64,000 bases of DNA from NCBI GenBank assembly GCA_947497495.1, contig CANMGT010000006.1, forward strand, positions 62,001 through 126,000, in the 5' to 3' direction. A program made the translations under genes and the position numbers. Each line of letters begins with the position of its first letter. Positions within the stretch are counted from its first letter, which is position 1. This stretch comes from an uncultured Lentibacter sp. GTDB taxonomy: Bacteria > Pseudomonadota > Alphaproteobacteria > Rhodobacterales > Rhodobacteraceae. The notes beneath the pieces are model-generated. The model did not search any database, was not told where the DNA came from, and saw nothing but the letters and a program-made list of their open reading frames with translations. Shown piece after piece: positions 34,185 through 43,358 of the stretch.

Positions 34185-36779
34185 CTACTTCGCGAAGCGT
34201 TCCAGCAAGCGTTGCAAGTAGTTGCGCTCGGTGTCCGAGCGTGCCGCTTCTCCCGAGCGGCGGCGTATTTCGCCGAGCAACTCGCGGGCGCGTCGGTAGA
34301 CGTCCTCATCGCCCAGCATCGTCTCATCAGAGCCTGAAAAGCCGCGGCGGTTGCGCCCCAGCGGGTCGTTTCCGTTCGGCCCGGCTTGTTGGCTGTCGCC
34401 GGTCTGCTCGCTGCCTTGGCCTTCTTGGGCCTGCGCCATGGCTTCGCCGAGGTTGTCCATACCCTCGCGCAGCTTTTCCATCGCTTCAGCTTGGCTGTTG
34501 AGCGCGTCGGCGAGCTGGTTCTGGCGCAACTCTTCCTCGGCACGGCCCATCGCGCCTTCTGCGCCCTCAAGAGCCTCGCGCATGGCTTCGCCCGCCTCTC
34601 CGGGCAATCCGGGCAGCGCGTTTTGTTGTTCGGCCAGACGGCGTCTCAGCTCTTGCTGGCGTTCTGCGAGAGAGCGGCCATCGGCGCCTTGGCCCTCTTG
34701 CCCGCCTTCGCCACCTTCGCCTTGCTGGCCTTCGCGGCCCTCGCCTTCGCCCTCGCCTGTGCCCTGGCCTTCGTGCTCCTGGCCACGGCCCTGGCCGCCG
34801 TTTCGGCCCTCGTTCTGGGCGTTCTCGCCGGTGCGAGCGTTGGGGTTGAACTGCTCCTGCAAGTCGCGGAAGGCTTGGTCAGACAGGCCTTGTTGCTCGC
34901 GCAAGGTGTCTGCGAGGCCTTCCATCGCTTCCTGGCCTTCGCCCTGACCCTGCTGTTGCTGGGTCACGCGCATGTTTTCCATCATTTCCTGAAACTCTTT
35001 GAGCGCCTGTTCGGCCTCGGCCATGCGGCCCTGCTCCATCAGTTCCTGAATGCGATCCATCATGCGCTGCAAGTCTTCTTGCGACAGCTGCATGCTTTCG
35101 CCTTGCTCGCCCTGCTCGCCGTCCTGCTCTTGCTGCTCCCGCTGGGCTAGTTGCTTCATATAGTCTTGCGTAGCCTCGCGCAGCTCGTCCATCAACCGCG
35201 CGATCTCTTCTTCCGAGGCGCCGTTGCGCATCGCCTCCGAAAGCTTGTCTTGCGCGTCGCGCATACGCTCGAGCGCGTCCGCGAGGTTGCCGTCCTCAAG
35301 GTTTAGTGCCAGCTCCCACATCGCCTCGGTCAGCTCTTCAAGCGTGGCGTCGTCCAGCCCGCCATAAGCCACTTTAGCCTCAAGGCGGCGCAGGATCGTG
35401 CGCAGGCGCAAGTAATCTGTCTCCGATTTGACAACCTTGTCGTCAGGGCGGTGCGAAATGGCACGCAACAGCTGGGCCACGCGCGCGCCGTTCTCGCGGT
35501 TCCACAGCAAATCGCGGCGCAATTCGACGACAGCCGCCGCCGTGCCGTTGAAGAAGTGACGCGCGGCAAGTTCGATCTCGGCAGGCTCGGACGTGCCGGT
35601 GTTGCCCGCCTCATCCGTCGCGGACAGGGTGATCTTCACAGGCAGGTTCGCCCACGGGTGCTTGCTGAAATCCTCCAGCAGCGTCTCTTCAAAATCCTTG
35701 CGCGCGCCTGTTAAGGGCAGCGGCACGGGCACTTCGATCGCGGTGCTGTCTTCCGGCGCAAGGGCAAGGCCATAGCGGCGGTCAAGCTGGTCAAAGTCGA
35801 GTTCGATCAGCGCCACGCCGCTTTCGATCCCGTAGTCGTCATAAGCCTCAAACGGCATCGTAAACCCGCCCGCTGCCGAGGCTTCGGCGGGGCCTGTCGC
35901 CTCAATCATCGGCGGGTGGTCAGGCAGGCTCGCGATGCGAAAGGCGCGCCCGTTTGGCCCGTCTATCCGCAACTCGCCCGTCTGCATCACGCGAAAGCTC
36001 TGCTCGGGGGCGGCGGCTGAGGGCACATCCCCCAAGCGGTTTGAAACTGTCTCGCTCACCGTTACTGCGCCCACTTCGCCGTAAAGGCGCAGCGTTATTT
36101 CGCTGCCCTGCGGGAGTTCAAACGCCTCATCGGCTATGTCCGTCAGATACATCGCCGGCAGGCCCGTATAGCGCGGCGGCTCAACCCAGCCCTCCCAGCT
36201 TGGGCCACTCGCAAGCGCTGCGCCGCCCCCCGGCGTGCCGATCTCGCCGACCGTGCCCAGCCGCCAGACCGAGCCGAACATCAGCGAAACGCCAAGCGCT
36301 AAAGTCGCGACAAAGCGCAGCCCGAACGGGTCAGCCTTTGCCAGCCGCACCTTGGGCGGAATGCTGCGCGCAGCCCTGATGCGCTCATACATCCGGCGTT
36401 GGTATTCGTGCCAAAGCGCTTTTGAGGCAGCGTCATTTGCGCCAATCGCCTGTTTGTCGCGCACCGCGTGAATCGGACGGCCCGGCAGAGCGGCGTCGAT
36501 GCGCTCAAGCGCTTCCAGCTTGCTCGGGGCCTTGAAACGGCGGACGGCATACCAAAGCGAAGCGCCCAGCCCAAGACCTGCGAGCACAAAGAAGCCCCAG
36601 ACAAGCTCAAGCGAGAGAACCTCATGCAACCCCATGAAAAAAAATGCTAAAGTGGTGAATACAACAGAGGCAAGCGGCCAGAACGCAGCGCAAATCCGCT
36701 CGGCCCACAGCCCCCACAGCGTCAGCGTCAGGGGTGTGCGCAAGTCAATTCGCTCAGGTTTTTGGGGCTCTATGGCCAA
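34185..36779 (-). CDS. TIGR02302 family membrane protein (DUF4175)
   Basis: 864 residues. Start is TTG at 36779, 7 nt after GGGAGG. Three membrane helices lie in the first 180 residues. A folded periplasmic part (about 190-480) is followed by a long Gln/Glu/Gly-rich region (about 540-800) with coiled-coil heptads (RMMDRIQELMEQGRMAEAEQ) and a stretch made almost only of G, E and Q (about 680-735). The C-terminus has DEDVYRRARELLGEIRRR. Large proteins of this type are restricted to alphaproteobacteria; function unknown. 55 bp after lysA. Confidence 0.88.
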   Translation of the reverse strand: MAIEPQKPERIDLRTPLTLTLWGLWAERICAAFWPLASVVFTTLAFFFMGLHEVLSLELVWGFFVLAGLGLGASLWYAVRRFKAPSKLEALERIDAALPGRPIHAVRDKQAIGANDAASKALWHEYQRRMYERIRAARSIPPKVRLAKADPFGLRFVATLALGVSLMFGSVWRLGTVGEIGTPGGGAALASGPSWEGWVEPPRYTGLPAMYLTDIADEAFELPQGSEITLRLYGEVGAVTVSETVSNRLGDVPSAAAPEQSFRVMQTGELRIDGPNGRAFRIASLPDHPPMIEATGPAEASAAGGFTMPFEAYDDYGIESGVALIELDFDQLDRRYGLALAPEDSTAIEVPVPLPLTGARKDFEETLLEDFSKHPWANLPVKITLSATDEAGNTGTSEPAEIELAARHFFNGTAAAVVELRRDLLWNRENGARVAQLLRAISHRPDDKVVKSETDYLRLRTILRRLEAKVAYGGLDDATLEELTEAMWELALNLEDGNLADALERMRDAQDKLSEAMRNGASEEEIARLMDELREATQDYMKQLAQREQQEQDGEQGEQGESMQLSQEDLQRMMDRIQELMEQGRMAEAEQALKEFQEMMENMRVTQQQQGQGEGQEAMEGLADTLREQQGLSDQAFRDLQEQFNPNARTGENAQNEGRNGGQGRGQEHEGQGTGEGEGEGREGQQGEGGEGGQEGQGADGRSLAERQQELRRRLAEQQNALPGLPGEAGEAMREALEGAEGAMGRAEEELRQNQLADALNSQAEAMEKLREGMDNLGEAMAQAQEGQGSEQTGDSQQAGPNGNDPLGRNRRGFSGSDETMLGDEDVYRRARELLGEIRRRSGEAARSDTERNYLQRLLERFAK

Positions 36780-36834
36780 GCCGCGCCTCCCTCTGCAAAG
36801 TTGCTCTCAACGCCCGCGCAAAAGGCACGCGCGT

Positions 36835-38100
36835 TCAGAGCCACTCGGGGATGGTATCGCGGTTTAGCATCTCCTCCAAGGTCGGACGCGCACGAATGAC
36901 AGCAAATTGATCACCCTGCACCAGAACCTCGGGGATCATCGGACGCGAATTGTATTCGCTCGACATGACAGCGCCGTAAGCGCCCGCGCTGCGAAACGCC
37001 ACCAAAGCGCCCTCACTCATGCGCGCAAGCTCGCGGCCCTTGGCAAAGGTGTCGCCGCTTTCGCAGACAGGGCCGACAATGTCGTAGGTGTCAGGCACGG
37101 TGCCCGCTTCTGGCTCAAGCAGCGGCACAATGTCGTGGTGCGCGTCATACATGGCGGGGCGGATCAAGTCGTTCATCGCCGCATCAAGGATCAGGAACTT
37201 GCGGTCTTCGCCTTCCTTCACGTAGATCACTTCGCTGACAAGAACGCCCGCATTCCCCGCAATCAAGCGCCCCGGCTCGATCTCGATCTCGCAGCCAAGC
37301 TCGCCCAGCACATCCTTCACCATCGCGCCGTAGTCTGTCGGCAGCGGCGGGGCCTCGTTTGAGCGCGTGTAGGGGATGCCAAGGCCACCGCCCAAGTCGA
37401 GCCGCTTGATGATGTGGCCATCAGCGCGCAGCTGATGCGTCAGCTCCTTAACCTTCTCATAGGCTTGGCGAAACGGCTCAAGCTCGGTCAGCTGACTGCC
37501 GATATGCACGTCGATGCCGACAACCTCCAAGCCCTCAAGCCCCGCCGCCATCGCGTAAACTTCGCGGGCGCGCGAAATCGGAATGCCGAACTTGTTTTCT
37601 TTCTTGCCAGTGGCGATTTTGGCATGGGTCTTGGCGTCCACGTCGGGGTTCACGCGCACGGTGATCGGGGCTTTAACGCCCAGCTCCAGCGCAACTGCGT
37701 TGAGGCGTTCCATCTCCGGCTCGCTTTCCACGTTGAACTGGCGAATGCCACCCGTGAGCGCGAGGCGCATCTCCTCGCGGGTTTTGCCAACACCCGAAAA
37801 GACGATCCGCTCGCCCGGCACACCTGCCGCGATCGCGCGGGCATATTCACCGCCCGAAACAACGTCCATGCCAGCGCCCGCCGCTGCAAGCACCTTCAAA
37901 ATCGCAAGGTTTGACGCCGCTTTCATCGCGTAGCAGACCAAGTGCTCGGTGCCTTCAAGAGCCTCATCAAACAGCCGGAAGTGGCGTTCGAGCGTGGCGG
38001 TTGAATAGCAATAAAACGGCGTACCAACGCTGGCCGCGATTTCGCGCAGCGGCACGTCTTCTGCGTGAAGCTCACCGTTTTTATAAAGAAAATGGTCCAT
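36835..38100 (-). CDS. lysA: Diaminopimelate decarboxylase
   Basis: 421 residues. PLP-dependent last step of lysine synthesis (meso-DAP to lysine). The PLP lysine is in VCYAMKAASNLAI (about residue 58); VDVHIGSQLTELEPF, LDLGGGLGIPY and EPGRLIAGNAG bind the cofactor phosphate; VGPVCESGDTFAKGREL carries the active-site Cys and Asp. The downstream small TIGR02302 gap and upstream lipoprotein gene run in the same direction. Confidence 0.97.
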   Translation of the reverse strand: MDHFLYKNGELHAEDVPLREIAASVGTPFYCYSTATLERHFRLFDEALEGTEHLVCYAMKAASNLAILKVLAAAGAGMDVVSGGEYARAIAAGVPGERIVFSGVGKTREEMRLALTGGIRQFNVESEPEMERLNAVALELGVKAPITVRVNPDVDAKTHAKIATGKKENKFGIPISRAREVYAMAAGLEGLEVVGIDVHIGSQLTELEPFRQAYEKVKELTHQLRADGHIIKRLDLGGGLGIPYTRSNEAPPLPTDYGAMVKDVLGELGCEIEIEPGRLIAGNAGVLVSEVIYVKEGEDRKFLILDAAMNDLIRPAMYDAHHDIVPLLEPEAGTVPDTYDIVGPVCESGDTFAKGRELARMSEGALVAFRSAGAYGAVMSSEYNSRPMIPEVLVQGDQFAVIRARPTLEEMLNRDTIPEWL

Positions 38101-38162
38101 GGCGTGTCCTCTTCTTGGCCTCGGCCCGCTCTAGCGCAAACCTTTGCCCGCGCCAAGCGTGT

Positions 38163-38315
38163 TTACTCGTAAACCACGCCAACTGTCGCGTAGCCCGAGA
38201 CGGTGACGCCGGTGGTTGAAGCAGGTTCACTCGCCGAGGGCCGTTCGGGCGCACCGTCGGCGCCGCAGCCCGCGAGCAGCGCAAGGCTCAGGATAGTTGG
38301 CAAAAATCGGATCAT
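38163..38315 (-). CDS. Small lipoprotein next to lysA, LptM-like candidate
   Basis: 50 residues from the ATG at 38315, preceded by AAGGAG 8 nt away. Signal peptide with lipobox LLAGC; after the lipid-bearing Cys the mature start is CGADGAPERPS. The pattern C-G-x-x-G-x-P and the position just upstream of lysA recall LptM/LppL, the short lipoproteins that help mature the LPS translocon LptD. The rest (TTGVTVSGYATVGVVYE) is unlike E. coli LptM, so the homology is tentative. 62 bp before lysA. Confidence 0.72.
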   Translation of the reverse strand: MIRFLPTILSLALLAGCGADGAPERPSASEPASTTGVTVSGYATVGVVYE

Positions 38316-38339
38316 GTCAGACACTCCTTCATATCGAGG

Positions 38340-38645
38340 CTATGCTTTTCGCCCGCGCAAGAAAAGATAAAGCGGCAAACCGCAGCTGACGCCAATGCAA
38401 AATGTCGCCGGAATGGCCAGAAGGCGCAGCCCGTCCTTGCTCTGCCACGCCTCATAGACAACCCAGACTGTCAGGCTGATCGCCGCGATGATCAGATCCC
38501 ACGTCAGGCCAGTTGTGGAGGCGTTGACATACCACGCCTGTGACAGCCCCGTCAGCCCGCTGCCCGTCTGGCGCATATAGGCCAGAAAGTATGACATCGG
38601 GTGGACCGTCCCCCAGACGGCCAAGGCGAGCCAGACAAATCTCAT
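38340..38645 (-). CDS. DUF2834 membrane protein
   Basis: 101 residues from the ATG at 38645, which overlaps the argH stop as ATGA. Three hydrophobic helices; [18 protein letters not shown] and [13 protein letters not shown] match the DUF2834 pattern. Function unknown. Translationally coupled to argH. Confidence 0.85.
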   Translation of the reverse strand: MRFVWLALAVWGTVHPMSYFLAYMRQTGSGLTGLSQAWYVNASTTGLTWDLIIAAISLTVWVVYEAWQSKDGLRLLAIPATFCIGVSCGLPLYLFLRGRKA

Positions 38646-40033
38646 GCCAGAAGCTTCGTCCAACGCGCCACTTGCACGCGCACTTGGGCAGGCGCTGTGC
38701 CGCCATAAGAGGTGCGCGAGGCAACAGAGGCCTCAACCGTCAGCACGCTGAACACGTCTTCGGTTATGTCTGGGTTCACTGTCTGCATGTCCGCCAGCGA
38801 AAGGTCGGGCAAGTCGCAGCCCTTGGCTTCGGCCATCGCCACAAGCGCGCCGGTGACGTGGTGCGCATCGCGGAACGGCATGCCTTGGGCACGCACGCAC
38901 CAGTCAGCGAGGTCAGTCGCGGTGGAGAAGCCGCTGCCCGCCGCCGCCGCAAGGCTGTCGCGGTTGGCAGACATGTCGCGCACCATGCCGTCCATCGCGG
39001 CGAGCGCCAGCATCAGGTTGTCGGCGGCGTCAAAGACTTGCTCTTTGTCTTCCTGCATGTCTTTCGAATAGGCCAAGGGAAGCCCCTTCATCACCGTCAT
39101 AAGCGCCACGTTGGCGCCAAAAATCCGGCCGATCTTGGCGCGGATCAGCTCGGCTGCGTCTGGGTTTTTCTTTTGCGGCATGATGCTGGAACCTGTTGAG
39201 AAGCGGTCAGACAGTGTCACAAACCTGAACTGCGCCGATGACCAGATCACCAGTTCCTCGGCAAAGCGGCTGAGGTGCATCGCGCAGATGCTCGCCGCTG
39301 AAAGAAAATCGAGCGCAAAGTCACGGTCGCTGACCGCGTCCAGCGAGTTGGCCGAGGGGCGGTCAAAGCCCAGCGCCTTGGCTGTCATGTCTCGATCAAT
39401 CGGGAAAGATGTGCCCGCCAGAGCGGCTGCGCCGAGCGGGCTTTCGTTCATCCGTGCGCGCGCATCCGCAAAGCGGCTGGCGTCACGGCCGAGCATCTCG
39501 ACATAGGCCATCATGTGGTGGCCCCACGTCACAGGCTGCGCGGTCTGCAAATGCGTAAAGCCGGGCATGACCCAGTCAGCCCCCGCCTCGGCCTGCGCCA
39601 GCAAGGCCTTTTGAAGCGACTGGATGCCAGCAATCGCCGCATCCATCTGGTCACGCACCCAAAGCTTGAAGTCGGTCGCGACTTGGTCGTTGCGCGAGCG
39701 GCCCGTGTGCAAACGCCCCGCTGGCTCGCCAATAATTTCCTTGAGCCGCGACTCAACGTTCATGTGGATGTCTTCCAGCGCGGCGGAGAATTCAAAAGTT
39801 CCGCCCTCGATTTCTGACAAGACCGTGAGCAGCCCTTCCCTCATCGCCTCGGCGTCGCTATCAGTGACAATGCCTGTGGCAGCCAGCATGGCGGCATGGG
39901 CCCGAGAGCCGGCAATGTCTTGCGCCGCCATCCGCTTGTCAAACCCGATAGAGGCGTTGATCGCCTCCATGATCGCGTCTGGCCCTGCGGAAAAGCGTCC
40001 GCCCCACATCTGGTTTGAGGTATCGTTGCTCAT
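38642..40033 (-). CDS. argH: Argininosuccinate lyase
   Basis: 463 residues from the ATG at 40033 ([14 protein letters not shown]). Last step of arginine synthesis. Seen are the lyase signature [15 protein letters not shown] (about 282-296, catalytic Ser loop), [13 protein letters not shown] and [16 protein letters not shown] (catalytic His). It is divergent from tlpA with only 26 bp between start codons. Confidence 0.97.
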   Translation of the reverse strand: MSNDTSNQMWGGRFSAGPDAIMEAINASIGFDKRMAAQDIAGSRAHAAMLAATGIVTDSDAEAMREGLLTVLSEIEGGTFEFSAALEDIHMNVESRLKEIIGEPAGRLHTGRSRNDQVATDFKLWVRDQMDAAIAGIQSLQKALLAQAEAGADWVMPGFTHLQTAQPVTWGHHMMAYVEMLGRDASRFADARARMNESPLGAAALAGTSFPIDRDMTAKALGFDRPSANSLDAVSDRDFALDFLSAASICAMHLSRFAEELVIWSSAQFRFVTLSDRFSTGSSIMPQKKNPDAAELIRAKIGRIFGANVALMTVMKGLPLAYSKDMQEDKEQVFDAADNLMLALAAMDGMVRDMSANRDSLAAAAGSGFSTATDLADWCVRAQGMPFRDAHHVTGALVAMAEAKGCDLPDLSLADMQTVNPDITEDVFSVLTVEASVASRTSYGGTAPAQVRVQVARWTKLLA

Positions 40034-40059
40034 GTTTTTGCGCCTTCGAAAGGAAGAAA

Positions 40060-40665
40060 ATGTCAGGTTCCAAGCTGGTCTATACCGCCCTTGCCGCAAT
40101 CGCAATCATTGCGGGGGTGATGTTTTATTCTGGCCGGGCTGTGGCCCCGCCAAGTGCCGAGCCTGCGCAAATCGCAGCCCTCAACGCCCTCAAGGAAGGG
40201 GACATGAAAAAGCTCGGCTTCCACGCCTTGCTTCAGCCCGTTGCGAAAGCCGATTATCACCTCTTTGAAGGCGGCAAAGCCAACCTGGCCGACCACAAAG
40301 GCAAGATCGTGCTGCTCAACTTCTGGGCCACATGGTGCGCGCCCTGCCGCAAGGAAATGCCCATGCTGGCAGCCTTGCAAAGCGAGTTGGGTGGCGACGA
40401 CTTTGAAGTCATAACAATCGCGACAGGGCGCAACGAGCCCGCCGCCATGGCGCGGTTTTTCAAGGAAATCGGCGTCACAAACCTGCCGCTGCACCGCGAC
40501 CCGCAGTCAGCCGTGGCGCGCGAAATGGGCGTGCTCGGCCTGCCCGCAACCGTCATTCTCAACCGCGAGGGCGACGAGATCGCCCGCCTTCTGGGCGACG
40601 CCGACTGGGCCTCTGACAGCGCCAAGGCAATCTTGAAAGCGCTGATAGATCAAAGCGAAAGCTAA
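40060..40665 (+). CDS. TlpA/ResA-like thiol-disulfide oxidoreductase
   Basis: 201 residues from the ATG at 40060, after AAAGGAAG. An N-terminal membrane anchor (about 7-25) places the thioredoxin domain in the periplasm. The active site is [16 protein letters not shown] (CAPC); the cis-Pro loop is [10 protein letters not shown]. Members reduce apocytochrome c or Cu-binding proteins during respiratory enzyme assembly. Confidence 0.92.
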   Translation: MSGSKLVYTALAAIAIIAGVMFYSGRAVAPPSAEPAQIAALNALKEGDMKKLGFHALLQPVAKADYHLFEGGKANLADHKGKIVLLNFWATWCAPCRKEMPMLAALQSELGGDDFEVITIATGRNEPAAMARFFKEIGVTNLPLHRDPQSAVAREMGVLGLPATVILNREGDEIARLLGDADWASDSAKAILKALIDQSES

Positions 40666-40682
40666 GACTTCCCAGCCCCCAT

Positions 40683-40696
40683 TTGACCCAGATCAA
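40683..40696. promoter_or_regulatory. FNR/Crp-type box 1
   Basis: TTGAC-CCAG-ATCAA, one base from the FNR consensus TTGAT-N4-ATCAA and a full match to the TTGAY-N4-RTCAA form used by FnrL/Dnr-type regulators. It lies 88-101 bp before the DsrE gene start. Confidence 0.75.
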
Positions 40697-40714
40697 CCTC
40701 AATCCTACAAGCGG

Positions 40715-40728
40715 TTGACCCGCATCAA
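40715..40728. promoter_or_regulatory. FNR/Crp-type box 2
   Basis: TTGAC-CCGC-ATCAA, centred 32 bp (three helical turns) downstream of box 1 and 56-69 bp before the DsrE start codon. With box 1 it forms a tandem arrangement on the same DNA face, typical of oxygen- or nitric-oxide-responsive activation. Confidence 0.78.
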
Positions 40729-40783
40729 AGCGTTAAAGGTACATCAGAGATACACTTCTATAGAACCAAACAGGAGTGTTCCC

Positions 40784-41230
40784 ATGAACCGATTTCTAAC
40801 AGCCATCGCCCTGATGTTTGCCCTCATGCTCGCGCCCTTCGCGCTGCACGCCGAAGAGGGTAAAGCAAAGCTCTTCATCAGCCTGACAACCGACGACACA
40901 TGGGCCGCTGGCAAGGCGATCATGTTCGCCCATGAAAAGTCGCTCAAGAACGGCCATGACACCGCGATCTGGATGAACGTGCGCGCGGTTTACCTCGCCG
41001 ACAAGAAGCGCCCGAGCCACATTCACGGGTTGATGGCCGACAATGGCACCAGCATTCAGGACATGCTCACAGCCTTCATGGCCGACGGCGGCACTGTCAT
41101 CATGTGTCAGGCCTGCTCCAAAGCCGCTGGCCTTACCCAAGCCGACTATATCGACGGCGTCACAATGGGCAGCTATCCGGTGATCGAAAGCTGGCTGTTT
41201 GACCCGATGACAAAAACGCTGAACTGGTAA
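40784..41230 (+). CDS. Periplasmic DsrE family protein
   Basis: 148 residues from the ATG at 40784. Signal peptide MNRFLTAIALMFALMLAPFALHA, then a DsrE/DsrF-like fold with LFISLTTDDTWAAGKAIMFAHEKSLKNGH and the Cys-bearing loop VIMCQACSKAAGL. DsrE proteins handle sulfur or persulfide on conserved Cys. The tandem FNR-type boxes in front suggest expression at low oxygen or with nitric oxide. A terminator follows, so it is transcribed alone. Confidence 0.85.
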   Translation: MNRFLTAIALMFALMLAPFALHAEEGKAKLFISLTTDDTWAAGKAIMFAHEKSLKNGHDTAIWMNVRAVYLADKKRPSHIHGLMADNGTSIQDMLTAFMADGGTVIMCQACSKAAGLTQADYIDGVTMGSYPVIESWLFDPMTKTLNW

Positions 41231-41247
41231 GCCCCCACACACAGCTG

Positions 41248-41277
41248 AGGCGGCCCGCGCTCAACGGGCCGCCTTAT
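41248..41277 (+). terminator. Intrinsic terminator after the DsrE gene
   Basis: AGGCGGCCCG / CGGGCCGCCT, perfect 10-bp stem, 7-nt loop, followed by TATT. Lacks a long T-run but is very stable. Confidence 0.75.
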
Positions 41278-41350
41278 TCGCGCTTTCCCCCACGCCCCCT
41301 TTGACAGGCCACACCTTAGCGCCCTAAGTTCGCGACAAAGGGAGGCGACT

Positions 41351-41740
41351 ATGCCACTAGAAATACTCGGGCCAATGGTTGTGGTCGGCATTGTCGGCAT
41401 CGCACTTCTGCTGCGCTATCTCGGCCTCGCCGAGCCTTTCCAACTCACGGGCGAGCACACGCGCACAGCTTGGCTGCGGGAGATCCCCGATGATGTGCCA
41501 AAGCAGATCCTGATCGCCAGCAACCGCGAAAACGCTCTGCTCAAACTGGCCTCCGGCAAGCTTGGCCTTGTGCATGTCATGGGCGCTGACACCATGGCGC
41601 GCTACCTCACCGACGCCACATGGCAGCACGCCGACACCGCCCTCACGCTCAAGCTCGACGACTTCGCAGCGCCGCATTTCACCATCGCACTTGCGCCGCA
41701 AGAGCAAGCCAAATGGGCCAGCCTGCGAGACGCGCCATGA
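41351..41740 (+). CDS. Membrane-anchored protein of unknown function
   Basis: 129 residues. One N-terminal helix (about 5-23) and a soluble part with LTGEHTRTAWLREIPDDVPKQILIASNRENALLKL. GGGAGG precedes the ATG. The stop overlaps the start of the sterol-desaturase-like gene (ATGA), so the two products probably work together. Family not recognised. Confidence 0.78.
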   Translation: MPLEILGPMVVVGIVGIALLLRYLGLAEPFQLTGEHTRTAWLREIPDDVPKQILIASNRENALLKLASGKLGLVHVMGADTMARYLTDATWQHADTALTLKLDDFAAPHFTIALAPQEQAKWASLRDAP

Positions 41741-42687
41741 ACGGCCTCTCCTACCCCGATGTTACGACCTACGCGGTGCCTTTCTTCATCGGCCTCATCC
41801 TGCTTGAGCTCGCATGGATCGTGCGCAAACAGCGCAAAAACGGCTATGGCGGGCGCTACGAGATGCGCGACGCGCTCACTTCGCTGATCATGGGCGCAGG
41901 CAGCGTCATCGCGGGCATCCTCTTAGGCTTCATAACCTACGGCTTTCTGATGTTCCTCTGGCGGCTTACCCCGCTTGATCTGGGCACAAGTGTCTGGGTT
42001 ATAGCGCTTTGCTTTGTGCTTGATGACCTGCGCTACTACTGGGTACACCGCTTCGGCCACCGTATCCGTTGGGTTTGGGCAAGCCACGTCAACCACCACT
42101 CAAGCCAGCACTACAACCTCACAACTGCGCTGCGCCAGACGTGGACGGGCACATTTACCTTTATGATGATCGTGCGCGCGCCGCTGATCCTTCTGGGCTT
42201 TCACCCTGCAATCGTGCTGTTTTGCGGCGGCATGAATCTCGTCTACCAGTTCTGGATCCACACCGAGGCCATAACGCGCCTGCCCCGCTGGTTTGAAAGC
42301 GTCATGAACACGCCAAGCCACCACCGCGTTCACCACGGCCGCAATCCGCGCTACCTTGACGCAAACTACGCCGGTGTCTTCATCATCTGGGACAAGATGT
42401 TCGGCACCTTTGTGCCCGAGCTGGACAGCGAGAAGCCCGACTACGGCCTCGTGCACAACATCGGCACATTCAACCCGCTGCGCGTGGCCTTTCACGAATG
42501 GGTCGGCATCTTCAAGGACGTCACCCAGCGCGGCCTCACATGGCGCGAAAGGCTGCTCTATTGCTTCGCCCCCCCCGGCTACAGCCACGACGGCTCGCGC
42601 GACACCTCCGAGGCGATCAAGAAGAAACACCTCGCCCGCCACCCGGAAGACGCAGACACAGTTGGCTTTAAAGACTGCGGGCTTTGA
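41737..42687 (+). CDS. Sterol desaturase / fatty acid hydroxylase superfamily protein
   Basis: 316 residues. Membrane di-iron protein with helices in the first 110 residues and the His clusters HRFGHR, HVNHHSSQHYN (HxxHH) and HRVHHGRNPRYLD. The superfamily hydroxylates or desaturates lipids, carotenoids or ether lipids; the substrate is not evident. Coupled to the upstream gene by a 4-bp overlap. Confidence 0.9.
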   Translation: MNGLSYPDVTTYAVPFFIGLILLELAWIVRKQRKNGYGGRYEMRDALTSLIMGAGSVIAGILLGFITYGFLMFLWRLTPLDLGTSVWVIALCFVLDDLRYYWVHRFGHRIRWVWASHVNHHSSQHYNLTTALRQTWTGTFTFMMIVRAPLILLGFHPAIVLFCGGMNLVYQFWIHTEAITRLPRWFESVMNTPSHHRVHHGRNPRYLDANYAGVFIIWDKMFGTFVPELDSEKPDYGLVHNIGTFNPLRVAFHEWVGIFKDVTQRGLTWRERLLYCFAPPGYSHDGSRDTSEAIKKKHLARHPEDADTVGFKDCGL

Positions 42688-42806
42688 AAGCCAGCCAGCT
42701 AATTCACGCGCCGTGAGGCATTTTCACCAATCTGGGGGATAGTTTGAACCCACCTGACCGCTAATCTTGACGTCATGCAGCGAAAACCAACATAGGAACC
42801 CGCACC

Positions 42807-43208
42807 ATGATTTTCAAACGCACATTACTTTTGGCAACCGCTCTTACGATGAGCCTTACAACGGCCGCCTCCGCAGACCAAGGCGGTGATGATCCGATCG
42901 AGGGCATCGACATCATCATCAAACAAGACCCGAGTTAGCAGCCCATCCGCAACATCACGCTTTCTGACAGACAGCTCGAAAAGCTCGGCGACATCAAAGG
43001 CGAGGCAAGCGCGCGCTATATGGCCGAGATCATCGCTAAGCACATTGGCAGTGGCGGCGGTGGCGGCAAAGTCGACGTTCAAGACATCACAGCAGCCTTC
43101 CTTGGCTACGGCTGTCCGCCCATGCCTTGGTCGCACTGCGGCATGGACATCAACGTGAAAGGCGAAAAGGCGCTCTACACCATCAGGCTCAAGCCGCACA
43201 AAAAGTAA
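42807..43208 (+). pseudogene. Exported protein gene interrupted by an in-frame TAG
   Basis: From the ATG at 42807 a frame of 134 codons to TAA at 43206 is intact except for a single TAG at 42936 (codon 44). Before it: a signal peptide (MIFKRTLLLATALTMSLTTAASA) and a short acidic stretch. After it: RNITLSDRQLEKLGDIKGEA, a Gly run and a Cys-bearing C-terminus GYGCPPMPWSHCGMD. The codon after TAG is CAG, and CAG to TAG is a one-base change. Codon use stays normal after the stop, so the event is recent, or the stop is a sequence error or is read through. Family unknown. Confidence 0.75.
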
Positions 43209-43358
43209 GCCCGTGATGACACCTCTGTAAACCTCGCTCCATACTGTGGCCTTGGCTTGCAGACACCCTTAGTGGCACAAACCCGCCACACGCAACAATC
43301 CGCTTTCCCCGCATACCCCATTCACATTACCCTGCCCCAAACCAACCGGAGCAGCTTC

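Noticed and set aside
34386..35150. 254-residue forward open frame of hydrophobic Leu/Ala repeats
   Set aside because: Antisense of the Gln/Glu-rich region of the TIGR02302 protein; the apparent membrane character is an artefact of that composition.
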